This document shows, in pieces, positions 10,674-22,130 of a stretch of 64,000 nucleotides of DNA. The position numbers were made by a program, and so were the translations under genes. Source of the stretch: Hemileia vastatrix (lineage: Eukaryota; Basidiomycota; Pucciniomycetes; Pucciniales; Zaghouaniaceae); the NCBI GenBank assembly GCA_030280995.1, contig JASXTE010000002.1, positions 35,359,183 through 35,423,182 of the forward strand, read 5' to 3'. How positions within the stretch are numbered: the stretch's first letter is position 1; the number at the start of each line of letters is the position of its first letter. The notes below the pieces were generated by a model, which was given only the letters and a program-made list of their open reading frames with translations, searched no databases and was not told the origin of the DNA.

Positions 10674-12305
10674 CAATCTTCTTCATGCCTAGTGCCTCTG
10701 GGATAAAACCTCTTCACTTGGTCTGCAGCCACCCTCTTTTTAAAGACTGCACCATCCACTCTTCCAAAGAATAAGAACCTCCAGACGCCTGAGATCTGAC
10801 TCTGTAAGGTCCATTCCATCTGTCAGCAAACATTTTCCCCCACTGACTCTCCAAACTTCTATTATACACCAAAATCAAACAACCAGGTTTCAAGGGATTC
10901 CTGAGTCTATGAGCCAACTTCTTGTCCCAGTACCTGACTGATTGATTCCTAATCTTCATCATTCTAGAGTATGCCTTCTCTTGACACTCTCTCTAAATTC
11001 CAACTGTTGCATCCTGGAACAGAGAAAATCTTCTGTTGAGTGCACATCATCCCAATCAATTCCAAGATAAGAGACAGCTTCCAAGTCCACTGGTAGAACG
11101 GCTTTCTGACCAAACATTAACTCATAAGGAGAATATCCAGTTGTCCTCTTCACAGTGACCCTATCAGCAAATAAAACCAAGGTTAAATAATCCCTCCACT
11201 TTTTGGCACTATCTCTGCACATCTTCACCAAAGCATTCTTGATAACTTTATGGCCTCTTTCAACCATGCCTTCAGCTTCAGGATAATACGGTGTAGCCAC
11301 TCTAGCCCTAGAACCAACACTAGCCACAGCTTCTTTAAATTTGGCACCAAACTCTGGCCCACCATCAACAGTCACCAACTTCATCAACCCATACCTATAA
11401 ATCCACTCCTTCTTCAAAAACTCTGCCACATTCTTGGCAGTCAAATTAACCAGAGGCACTGCCTCAACCCAACCAGACAAATCATCCCTAGCAAAAATCA
11501 AGTATTTATACCTGCCCTCTTTAATATGGACAGCATCCAGACTGACCCTTCCAAAAAGAGTTGATTCACCAGTAGCACCGCCCACCTCTTTAGGTTTCAA
11601 GTGACTTCTTCTTTGACATTCTTCACAAGATTGAACCCAAACATGCACAGCCAACTTCATACCGGGCCACCAAAATCTGTCTGCTACTCTTCTATAAGTC
11701 TCCCAAAAGCCTCTATGACCAAGGTCTTCATGCAAAGACTTCAAAACCAATTCTTGACCCTTCTTCTGAGTCACCACCACTTGAGGATTAGGATGTCTCC
11801 TTCTCATTAACCGCCTTCCTGACACATAAAATCCAGGACTCTTCTTCTTGATTTCCAACCAAGTATCATCATCACAACTATATGGCCCCTCTAAGGTCAA
11901 CAGATATTCCACCAAAATAAAATAAAACCCAGACTGACCCCAGGTCTCATCTTCAAAATCCAACAAAACAACATCCAAGGGTACAACTCTGTCATCAAAA
12001 TCACCAGTGTGAACATGAGCCAATTGAGCAGCCCAACCAGGACACCAATCCTTAAATTTTGGCACGTCCTTCTCTTTCCATTGAACCTTGTGAGAATCCA
12101 GTTCACTAACAAAAACACCCTTTTCCAATTTTGACCTGTCCCAAACAACAGCTCCATCTTCATCAACAAAAACATCCTGATCACCAGAATCAAGATCAGA
12201 TCCAGCCAGTTTAGCATCTTGGGGGAGGTCAGAACAACCATCCAGTTTAGCCTCATGGGGGAGGAGAGAAAAATCCTCAGCACCCTTTGTGCCGGCCCTA
12301 ACCAC
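10673..12305 (-). pseudogene. RE1 integrase (3' end of pol)
   Basis: Integrates retrotransposon DNA. The main open part (10959-12305) shows the zinc-binding His-X4-His and Cys-X2-Cys pattern (HEDLGH, CEEC), then the catalytic core with Asp in LDAVHI, Asp in TVDGG and Glu in EGMVERG about 35 residues later. A GPY/F-type segment (RWNGPYRV) follows at about 10800. A frameshift near 10960 and another before the stop (TGA at 10673-10675) break the frame. The amino-terminal part contains two in-frame SL-A copies (12207 and 12243), each encoding Leu-Pro-(His/Gln)-(Glu/Asp)-Ala-Lys-Leu. No chromodomain is seen, unlike RE2. The upstream border is a stop at about 12361. Confidence 0.85.
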
Positions 12306-12362
12306 TGGAACATCTTCTTCAAACTCTTCAGAATCAGAATCCTTGTCTGTAGGTGGCCTCCT

Positions 12363-13960
12363 TTATAATCCATCAGGCATAGTAAAAGTTTTACCTGGTT
12401 TGTGTACCAGGTCAAAAGAAAAATGTTGAATAAATGCCACCCACCTAGTAATTGGAGCATTTGGAAGACTAGGTGTATTGATCATCTGAACCAAAGATTT
12501 TGCATCCACCTGCAGCTCAAAATGCTGCCCCCACAAAACTGTCTGTAGCTTCTTTAAACTTTTAGCTACGCCACACAATTCCAACTTAGGTTGAGAATAC
12601 CTAGATTCCACCTCATTAAACACCACTGACTCATACCTTACTTGCCTGACCCTCCCAGTCTTATCCTCCTCAGACAAAACAGCACCAGCGGCAATATAAC
12701 TTGAGTCCACTGCCAGATAAATCTTTCCAGCACCAACACCATAATCCAACTTGTGAAGAATTATATCTTCACCAAAAACCTTTTTCAACTTCTGAAAAGC
12801 CTCTTCACACTCTTCAGTCCATTCCCAATCTGCATCTTTTCTGGTCAACCTCCTTAAAGGTGAAGCCAACAAAGAAAAATCCTTAATAAAAATCCTGACA
12901 TATACACATACACCCAAAAATCCCCTGACTTCAGTAGTATTTTTAGGCCTTGGCCATGACTGAATTTTATTAATCTTCTTCTTCTCCATAATCCTTCCCT
13001 CTTTACATACCACATAACCCAGAATTTCCAAAGCAGGAACACAACAACAGAATTTTGAACCTGAAATGGTCAAACCAGCCTCTTCAATCCTGAACAACAC
13101 TCTCTCTAGAGCTATTGCATATTCCCACACAAAAATCCTTATGCCAGGGTTCTCCGCTAACACCTCATTACCATAATCAGTGGATGGTCCTTTAGTTCCA
13201 CCATCATCAATAAAAAACCAGCATGAGTAGGAACCTCATCCTGCAAAATCCAAGCCATCTGTTCTTGATAAACTGCCACTGAATTAGTTGCTCCTTGAGG
13301 CAACCTAGTGAGCTGAAATCTCCCCAAAGGAGTCTCAAAGGTTGTGAGAGGCCTTGAATACGTATGTAGTTCCCTCTCATCATAACCACCCATAATATCA
13401 CCCAAACCATAACACATCCTTCCAGCAAAAGCTTCAACAAAATCCTCTGCACTTGGCCGCATACCAGAGTCCTTGATAGTGACTCTATTCAAGGCTCTAA
13501 GATCATGAACCACCCGCAACTTTCCATTCTGCTTCTTTATACAGAACACCGGACTTGAGTAACTGGATGTTGATTGTTCATATAACCCAGTCCTGACTCT
13601 TTCCCTAACAATCTCCACCAAATCCTCTCTAATAGCGGCTGGAATGGGAATAGGTTTGATTTCCCAAGGTTCATGACAAACAACAGGAATCAATTAAGGT
13701 TCCCCATAAGGGTGCTTCAATACACCCCTTTCCTCCTCAAAAAATGCCACCGCTTTTTCCCTTAGCACAATAACGTGCAACAACAACTTCTTTTCTTTCT
13801 CAGACAACCACCCATCAGGACCAAAATTAACAACTTTCAATCTTTCCAGGGTCACCCTAGCCGTCTCTACAAATTCTGGAGGATTCTTCAACAAAGGAGT
13901 ACAGTACGGATCTCTTGACAAAGGAGGTCTCTTCAAAGGCGGATTCAAACACACAGGCAT
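12363..13960 (-). pseudogene. RE1 reverse transcriptase and RNase H
   Basis: Copies element RNA to DNA and removes the RNA strand. RT motifs in order: SSPVFCIKK, LRVVHDLRALNR, LTRLPQGATNS, then the catalytic box, which reads Phe-Ile-Asp-Asp (about 13202-13213) rather than the usual Tyr-X-Asp-Asp. RE3 has the same Phe-Ile-Asp-Asp. RNase H starts around 12740 with YLAVDSS and continues through ESRYSQPKLELCGV. The reading frame breaks just before the catalytic box, in a T run near 13210, and between 13693 and 13694 there is a stop. It therefore cannot be made as one protein in this copy. Confidence 0.85.
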
Positions 13961-14799
13961 AGGCTCATTGACAGGCTAATCTTCTGCGCTACCTTCTTAT
14001 ACTTTGCCGCTCCACCTTCAACTTGAGGGATCTTCAGGAATTCTTCACCACCAGACCTGGAACAAAAACCAAGGGTTTCCCCATTGCTTAAATGTGTGGC
14101 CAAGGTAACGTTTTTGAAAGGTGTAGAAGAAACCCTAGCGGTGCACAATTGGGAGGACTTACTTTTACACCCAAATCTCACCACTCCAAAACTTTTCAGC
14201 AACTCCACATCTTCATCCTCACTTCCAACTTCCAAATCTTCAAATCTTGATTCATCTTCTGAATCACATCTTCTAAAATTGTGCAGTTTATCCTCATGCT
14301 GGAGGTCCAAAAATCAATCTTTATGATCTTCTCTCCTCAAAATTTTCTGCAGTTTAACCTCATGCTGGAGACCCAAAAATAGATCTTGACGATCTCCACA
14401 AAAATATTTTGCGTCTTCTTTATTCATTATCTTCAGATTTTGTTCTTGATTTTCATGAATTATCTTGAAATTTTTATCTTCTTTTCTTGAGTTTTCTTCT
14501 GACCTACAAAAATAACCAGGGGTTTCCCCAATGCTCACAGGTGTGGCCCAGGTAATGTTTTTGAAAGGTGTAGAAGAAACCCTAGCAGTGCACAATTGGG
14601 AGGACTTACTTTTAGACCCCAATCTCACTGCCCCAAAACTTTTCCGCATATCTTTCAATAAAGATATATAACCAATCTTCTTCTTTAAACTTGAATTAAA
14701 AATAATTAAAAATCTTGAGAGAGAACTGAGGCTTGATAAAAAACTTGATGAATACTTGAAGAGAAGAGAAACATTAAAAAGAGAAAGTTGAAAATCCAC
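13945..14799 (-). pseudogene. RE1 protease-RT linker with duplicated conserved block
   Basis: Two open segments (13945-14310 and 14314-14799) carry two copies of a roughly 120-bp block (14076-14196 and 14520-14640). Both encode the peptide SSQLCTARVSSTPFKN. A third copy is in RE3 at 48290-48410. SL-A copies at 14284 and 14350 encode Leu-Gln-His-Glu-X-Lys-Leu. I do not recognise a domain. The high conservation of the block compared with its surroundings is notable. Confidence 0.6.
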
Positions 14800-14888
14800 T
14801 TAGTATATCTCCAAGGGAGCTGACCTACTACAACCTGGGATTTCCTCATCTTGGGGAGAGGTTGCAGCACTAGGGTGATCAGCCCTCA

Positions 14889-15439
14889 TTACTCTAAAAA
14901 AGACAGACTCTCAATAGAGCCTGAGCCGCACTCCAAAAAACCAGAGGCAGCACCCACTTCCTTCCTTCTCCTGCAGCAGTCCATGCACTGGCACATTGAA
15001 GATAAAACAGGCCTGGTCTCCCAACCATCCTCTCCAGGGGATGATAACCTCATGTGAAGCCTCCTTTCGTCTTCACCAGTCAACTCCAAACTGATTCCCA
15101 AATCAAATTGATAACCAATTCTTGCCTGAAAATCCATCAAGAATGGCCCACCCAAAACTGATTTTACATTAACTTTAGCAATGTAAAAATGAACCTTCCC
15201 TGAGGCTCCTCCAACATCTAACTTCACAAACTCTGAAGTTCCAACCAATTCAGTGACATGGCCACCAATGCCTCTCAAATTCCCACCAATACCAGTTTTG
15301 ATGGGGAGGCCCATATGAGTTGCCTCAAACAAAGAAATCAGGTTTATCTGAGAACCTGAATCCACCAATGCCCTTGCCTCCCTGCCATTCAGAGTGACAT
15401 TGACATATCCCAGAGGAGCAAAAAATGAGTTTCCAACCC
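14889..15439 (-). pseudogene. RE1 aspartic protease
   Basis: Processes Gag-Pol. The active-site triplet is in VDSGSQINLIS near 15350, followed by a Gly-rich flap-like region (GGNLRGIGGH) and a second hydrophobic-Gly segment (VLGGPFLMDFQARIGY), as in retropepsins of Ty3-type elements. The frame joins gag upstream only after a shift near 15443. It reads about 130 residues before entering the linker. Confidence 0.8.
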
Positions 15440-17268
15440 CTAACCAAACTTTTCAGCAGAATCACAAATGTATTCTACCTCACCAGAAGAAACCCTTCTC
15501 CTGGTCAACAACTTTTTCTGCCTATCAGCCAACCCTGGACTGATAGCATACAATTCCCCATAAGATAGGGAAACCTGACCCTGATTCATCCTTCCCAGGA
15601 CAGAGTCCATAACATTAACTTGACCAGACACTACTGGCCTCTCAAAGTGAGCTCTTTGCTTCACCACCTTGGTCCTAGAAGATTCTTGAGGACCAGCACC
15701 ACCAACAGATTTACCATTAACAGGAACCAAACCAGATCCCTCACCAGAACCTCTGACTCCAACAGGCTTTGGAAATGAAGCCAAAGGGACATCCTCCTCA
15801 GAGTCAGAATCCACCTCCATTGGCATTAGATCAACATTCATATCCAATGCACCAAAACTAGGGGGGCCCATATCAGCCATACCCTTCTGCATCTTGTACA
15901 GATCCTCTTTGCTGTACCTCTTCCTAGCTGCACTCAGCTTAGGATCCCCCTTTGAAGTATTTGGCTTTGGTTGGGCCTGAGAACTGCTCTTAGGCCTACC
16001 TACCTTCCCTGCTTCCACATCATAAACACAAGCCAAGCATTCACCACTTGACTTTCCACCACAAGAATACAACTCCAAACCACCAAAGGAAGTAGAAAAA
16101 GAGACCTTATTGACCTCCTTCCCCTTTCCCTTGACGTCCTCATCTACCTTAACAGAAGACTTCCCCTGATCAGGAATCTCCTCAAACCTTGGCATCCTTT
16201 GATTGAGACCACCCCTTCTCCTGACCAAATCAACAGGAGCCTGCCCCTCACTGGGCTTCACAAAAGAACCATCAGGGAACTTAAAAACCCTGCCATCAAA
16301 CTCCACTTTTCCTTCAGACACATCTCTGTTCAATGCCCAACAATCATTGCACCTGTGCCCCCTCTCACTGCAATAAGAGCAAACCGAAGGATCACTCCTA
16401 CCAGCCCTCCTTTCAGAATCTCTTGGATGAGAAGGTGCCTTATTAACCTTCTTGGCCTCCTGGACAAAAATGTGCAGCTTTTTTGTCAGATCAGCCAACT
16501 GCTCCACCATTGGGTCCCTCTCCTGTTTGGGAACCTGCACCAAATTTTTCTCCTCCTTCTTCTCCCTAACTTCCTCTTCAGCCAAAGCCTCACTGACTTT
16601 GCTGACATACTTGGCACACCCCTCCTGATAGGTGTCCACAGCCAATAATTTAAATGGGCCTCAACAGCCTCCTTCACCTTATCCAAGGCAGGCAACTTCT
16701 GGTTCCCATTAGAAAGAGTTTTCATCAATTCCTTTCTTGACAACTCCTTCAACACATCCATCCTGACATCTCTAGCCAGGGCAGACCAAAAAACATCTTT
16801 GGCAGCATTTTAATGTGCCAGCTCCTCCACTTCCACCAAATATTCCACCACAGGATCAAACTGTAGCAGAAAATTCCTGTAACTATGTAAGTTACCAACA
16901 CCACCATAAGATTGCCATTCACTGACAACCTTGTTCAGATCTACCATAGTGAACCTGACACCCCATCTATCCACCATCTCCCTAAACAGCAATTTCCAAT
17001 CCCTCTTCTTGTAGCCAGACATGGCCACAATCTCCTTCTCCACTGACCTATCACCAATGAAGAAGATAATCTGCTTCACCATGTCCAGGTAGGAAGCACC
17101 ATCCACTCCAGCAGCAGTTTCATACTTCTCTAGAAACCACTTGACATCCTCCCCATTAAACTTGGTACCATCCCAAGTTTTAATTCTCACACACTCCCTA
17201 ACCATCACAGAAGGAGGACCATCCCCCCCACTGACGGTCACCACAGGAATAGCAGAACCAGAAGCCAT
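15440..17268 (-). pseudogene. RE1 Gag with zinc knuckle
   Basis: Forms the particle and binds element RNA. The chosen start is ATG 17268 (ATGGCTTCTGG), about 70 bases inside the primer-binding site; another ATG lies at 17289. The capsid-like part (16810-17268) is interrupted by TAA at 16810, where RE3 has Glu, and by a one-base loss near 16650. The second part (15440-16645) has a CCHC knuckle, Cys-X2-Cys-X4-His-X4-Cys (CSYCSERGHRCNDC), near 16350, then Ser/Lys/Asp-rich low complexity. Confidence 0.8.
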
Positions 17269-17338
17269 TCCTCCTGACCAAAACACCAAAAAGAGCTAAC
17301 CAAAGAAAACAGAGATTCCAAAGAACTAGCAAGTTCCA

Positions 17339-17355
17339 CCCCACGTTGGGTGCCA
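17339..17355 (-). promoter_or_regulatory. RE1 primer-binding site
   Basis: On the minus strand TGGCACCCAACGTGGGG lies four bases inside the 5' LTR. It closely resembles the known primer-binding sequence for one class of lysine tRNA (TGGCGCCCAACGTGGGG), differing at one base. RE3 has the identical 17 bases. Confidence 0.75.
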
Positions 17356-17359
17356 GAAA

Positions 17360-18452
17360 TGTAGACAATCCTATAGTAATAGCTATAGGCCTTGACCAAG
17401 GGAGTTGGAGAAAAACCAGAGAGAAAACCCCCTGTCCCTTTAGAAAAATAGAGTGAGATTTACTTGCTAAAGTAAGTTGGTTCCTGTTTTGCTAAAGCTC
17501 CTGTTTAACACACTTGACTGCTTGATGAGCCAAGAAAGTAGTCCCCAGATAAACTACCAGACCAAAGAACTGAAATGTAGAACAAAGTCCACACCAGAGA
17601 CAGCAAAGATACTTGATGTAGGCTGCAAATCCACACCAGAGACAGCAATAATACTTGCTATAGCTTGCAAGACTATAACAGAGAAAACAGTTGCCAAAGT
17701 TAAGTTAAATGAAGAACTCACTTGCAACAAACACAGCCAATTGTGGCCAGAAAACAGTGAAAACTGAGTGAGGAACAATGATATCACCTCCGGATGGTTG
17801 TATGATGATTAAGGTTTCCCCAAACTGTCTTATTCACTATGTACACACAGACCACTAACTAAGAGCCCATGTGCACCCACCAATCTGGCGCCTGTACCCG
17901 CCAAATTGCATAAAAAACCCTCCTGGAGCGCTCCCCAACCTCCTAAAACAGAGGCAGGCGGGCCGCCCGAAGTCTGAGATGCCGCCTGAAGTGGCCCGGC
18001 CTCCCTGAAGCCAGAAAACCAATAAAAACCACTAATTTACTTAGAAAAATTAGCTACAACTACTAAAACCTTTAAAACACGGAATTTCACTATAACAACA
18101 TTGAGACATGAAATATAGAGAAAAATTAGCTCTATCCAATGGTACTAAGCACTTAACCCTAAGACTTAAGGTTAGCCCGTAAAACACGAAAAACAAAATT
18201 AAACAGCAATCTTTTATAAATGAAAAATGAGGAAATGACCCCTTAAAACTCAGAATATGAAAAATGTCTTCAAGACATAAAATATAGAGAAAAACCAGGG
18301 CTATCCAATGATAGTACCCACATACCCGCAGACCCAATATCCACGGAATAAAACCAGAAAAATATCCAATTCTTTATCTGATGTCAATTAAGACATGCAC
18401 AAACTGCGCCAAATCACACAACAAAGGCCCCTGCCAATGTTTGAAGACCACA
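17360..18452 (-). repeat. RE1 5' LTR (right)
   Basis: Direct repeat of 5337-6429. It carries the same duplicated ATATAGAG...CTATCCAATG block. The right flank beyond 18452 is AT-rich and unrelated to the sequence left of 5337. Confidence 0.9.
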
Positions 18453-19054
18453 ATGTCAAACATGTGACCATCTTTGAAATTTATTGAGAAACCTTTGACA
18501 TGATTTTCTAAATTAATTATTGAAAAAAATTATTGTAAGTCCAGCAATAACAAAGATTTTAAAATCTATTTATATGATTGTAAATACTTGTATTAAATTC
18601 TTAAATATTCTATTGTTTGTATAAAAATATGATAACTGCTCTAGTTTTGTTACTTTACCTTTAATATTGAATAATCTATTAATTTTTACAAATTATTTTA
18701 TTGATTGTAACCTTTTTAAATCAGAAGTAGAACTACTTAAATAATTAAATGAGTGTATTATTAAAGAAATACAATTTAATCTATTTTTGATTCAACATTA
18801 TTCTATAAACTCTTTATTATTAACTTTTTTATTAATAAGCCTGTTTGACCTAAAAATACTATACAGTTGATTTGGTAGCATTAAAAGCACATTTTTATGG
18901 CTAATATATTTCAAATTCTTTATTATAGTTTTTTTATTTTAGAACCTTTGATACCAATTTAATAAAAATGACATTTAAAGATTTCACAACTTATATATTT
19001 CCTCAAAAGTAAATCAAATTTTCTTATAATATTATGAAAAAAAATTATTCTATT
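18453..19054. other. AT-rich spacer
   Basis: About 600 bases of AT-rich sequence without open frames or recognisable repeats. It lies between RE1 and the 3' end of the TET/JBP-like relic. Confidence 0.5.
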
Positions 19055-20398
19055 TCACAAATAAAAAATATAGATAATACTATAATCATCACAATTGAAA
19101 ATGTTACAGCTACTCCCAGTATTTATCATGTTTAATTTTGCATTAAGTTGTGTATATATGATATAAATTTTTAATATTTTAATATCTAAATTTTTTAGAT
19201 TTGTCTTAACATTAGATAAATAATACTTTGCTGATTCTATTTCTTCCTCTATTAAGTCATCTCTTTTCAAAAAATCTCTCAAAGCACTAATCAAATATTC
19301 AAACCTATCTTTTTCTTCTTTCATTTCCAAGTACTATGAAATATCAATATCAAAAACATTAAGCTTTTCTATAGAATGAAAAATTCTAGTGCTGATTTGA
19401 ATTAAAGAACCTATCCTTTTGAAGCCAGGAATTTTGTGACATCTTGAGGTAAAATGCCTCAGTTGATTGGCAGGCCATAATGTCACTGTTATTCCATTTG
19501 TTTCTTCAAAGTTGATTTTACTTTGAATTTTGGAAAACATAAGTTCTCCACCTGTTTGTTGTGGTTGGGCCTTATTGTACTTCATATGAATGGTATTGTT
19601 TTCTGTATATTTAGGAAAAAATATTCCTAAATTATACTCACTTGCATCCTTATCAGGATGAACCTCATTGGAGAACCCATTACCATTTGCTCCAGATGAA
19701 AAAGTTAAATTACTAGCAAATGGTACACCCTCTTCTTCACTATGAACTTATGAAAATCTAGGAATACCAAGTTTTGCACAAAGATTAGCTGCCTTGTTTT
19801 ACTTTACATAGGATATTTTTTTAAAAAAATATTCAAAGTACATTGCAATCCTCTTCATTTGTTTTTTATATTCATCTGGGCATACAATATCATCAGTGTA
19901 TTCATCTGCAAGGAAAAGCATTCGAAAATTCAGTATTTAAATTGAGAAAAGTGATACTTACAAATATATAAAGATTTCTTCCTATCTAAAATAAAGCCAC
20001 CACCAAACATTTTTCCAAAACCACCAGCTCTTTGATGATAACCATTATTTGTAATTTCATGTTCACAGTAAAAAAGATCCTTAATGCATTGCACTGTGGC
20101 TTCTAACATAACTAGTTCTTTGAGCTCATGAATTTCAAAAGTCTGCACAAGAAAATCAGGTATTAAGACACCTTTTAGTTTATAAATACTACAACCAGGA
20201 AAAAAATTGTAATAATTATTGCAATCTGTCATCTTATTTGCATAAGATTGTGCATAGAAATGTGGCTTCATCCCATTTGTATCCTTTCCAAGAGTGTTTA
20301 CAAGTTTCATTCCAGTAGCAATGTCTTTCAGGCACCTATTGTTAGAATTCTTCACTGGCAGTTTTTTTTTCAAATCGTTACTCATTGATGGTTCAATC
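19055..20398 (-). pseudogene. TET/JBP-like 2-oxoglutarate/Fe(II) dioxygenase, decayed
   Basis: Members of this family oxidise 5-methylcytosine or thymine in DNA and are expanded in basidiomycetes, often next to KDZ-type transposons. An exon (20398-19962) starts at a CTTAG acceptor. A 56-nt intron (19961-19906, GTAAGT...CTTGCAG) preserves the frame into the next exon. The core carries SNLTFSSGANGNGFSN followed by His-Pro-Asp (19652-19660), fitting the iron-binding HxD, and a later His in LRHFTS (19454-19456) fits the distal ligand. A coiled-coil-like, Glu/Lys-rich tail follows (19330-19055). Three in-frame stops (two TAA, one TAG at 19334) are in otherwise coherent sequence. Upstream exons probably existed but I cannot trace them. 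No KDZ transposase is visible nearby. The family assignment comes from motif layout only, so a different double-stranded beta-helix dioxygenase is possible. Confidence 0.55.
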
Positions 20399-20412
20399 CT
20401 AAGAGAATTCAA

Positions 20413-22130
20413 TTTTGATTTAAAATAGAAAAAAATTAAAGATTAGAAAATAGTTACAGAATTTCAATTATCAGTCAATGATACCTTTAACTTTATCATA
20501 TTTTCAATATTAGAAACATAAAATTAGCATATCTACATATCAGTAAATTCATATACTTTTTCTTTATTTCAAATATTAAGAAAGTGTTGCAAAGGTATAC
20601 TTTATTAAATTATACATATAAAGAGTATAGCTTTATCCTGTATGCATTCATCAAGTACAAGATTTGGCTCTAGACTTAATATTAATAATATAATGAAAGT
20701 ATAACTTCAATACACTAGTAATATTAAAAAATTTACAGAATTATTATATCCACATATATAAAATGAAAAATATTGCTCTGACCAATATATTAACTTAGAA
20801 AATTATACTTAAATAAATTATTAATTTTTAAATTGTAGCATTGTCCTGTATGCTTTATGCAAGTATGAGACTTTCAAACAACTTTAAAATCAATAAATTA
20901 AAGGTAAAGTACAATCATTCTAATTATTATTATGAAAAGCAAAACATTATCCTGTATGCTTTCAGCAAGTACAATATGATGTTTTACTTTCCATATTAAT
21001 AATATAATGGTTGAGATAGTATTTAAGAAATTTAGAAATATGATAAGCAAAACATGAACTTACATGTCTATAAAATATTCTTCCATTTGTAGATTATTGA
21101 TGAAAATTAATTATAAAATTTATTTTATAATAACTTTTTTATAAAATAACTAGTTAGATAAATAAATTGAACAATTTTGATAAGGAATAAAGAAAAGTAA
21201 ATTGACAAACAAATAAAAAACCTTTAAGTTAACTGAAAAACAATTTTTTGATAATGATTTGAAAGGGTACAGTTAAAGATACCTTAAAAATAAACTCAGA
21301 ATTAGAATCATTAGATTAACTTGTCAAAAGTATAATAAAGAGTAACAAACCAAAATGATATGAAATTCATTAGCAAGAAAAATTTGCTTACTGGTAATCG
21401 GATAAGGTCAAGAAAATAGTACCAATAAATCAAAATGATAAAGCAAAAATATGATCGATAATTTTTGAAAAAGTTAATTGAGACAGAGAAAGGAACAATA
21501 AATTTGGTGGCAAACAGATGTGGATATCATGAATTTTCACATATCTCTTTTTCAAAAAAATGCAGCTCTCCCAATCATATGATAAACTTTTTCTGAATTC
21601 CAAGAATAATGTTTCCAAGCCACTGTATGCAGAATGATCATTTTTTCCTATGCATATACTAATTCCAGCTAGAATTTACTTAGCTGCATGTTGTACAGAT
21701 GAAGATTTGTGGAACACTGAATTTCACATCTAAAAAAAATTGATGCCACAAAACTCTAGCTACCATGTTTCATGTAGCCAAAAAACATACACTAATCACA
21801 TTTAAATTTACATTGCGTCAAAATTAATTCATTTTCAAATTTTTTTTAAGGGAACTATAATGTGTACCACCTTTTTCTAAAATATGAACCTCCCCACCAA
21901 ATTGAATTGGTAGATTTTTAATTGTGCAATTTTTTTGCCTTGACATTTTTACTGATCTTACTTGGCTCAAAATATCAAAATATGACCAATGTTTCTGAAA
22001 GCAAAATTTGATTTTTTTTCTATGTGTAACAATGGAAGGCCGTTTCTAACCGTCTGCGGAGCATTGTATATCCTATTTGAACACATGTTTATTTACTTAT
22101 GTATTTTAATTAAAAAATTTACTTTTTATT
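20413..22130. other. AT-rich region with three copies of a 30-base motif
   Basis: No coding signal. A motif with core ATCCTGTATGC, then CAAGTA about eight bases later, occurs near 20634, 20851 (GTCCTGTATGC) and 20948, each in otherwise different AT-rich surroundings. The remainder shows nothing I can name. Some of it may be intron or upstream sequence of the TET/JBP-like relic. Confidence 0.45.

Larger units (their letters stand above)
5337..18452 (-). mobile_element. RE1: 13.1 kb Ty3/gypsy-type LTR retrotransposon
   Basis: Two direct LTRs of about 1093 bp (5337-6429 and 17360-18452) flank an internal region read on the minus strand in the order gag, protease, RT, RNase H, integrase. On the minus strand the LTR begins TGTGGTC and ends GTCTACA, as TG...CA. 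A primer-binding site lies four bases inside the 5' LTR (17339-17355). The LTR copies differ at roughly 3% of positions by eye, so the insertion is not very recent. All of gag-pol is frameshifted or stopped. About 4.2 kb between pol end (10673) and 3' LTR (6429) is not gag-pol. It holds stem-loop repeats and two genes on the opposite strand. No convincing 5-bp target duplication is visible (ATACGT on the left, ATGTC on the right). RE3 is a diverged relative. Confidence 0.9.

Noticed and set aside
18453..22130. KDZ transposase expected beside the TET/JBP-like relic
   Set aside because: I searched both strands by eye for long frames and motifs and found none in the window.
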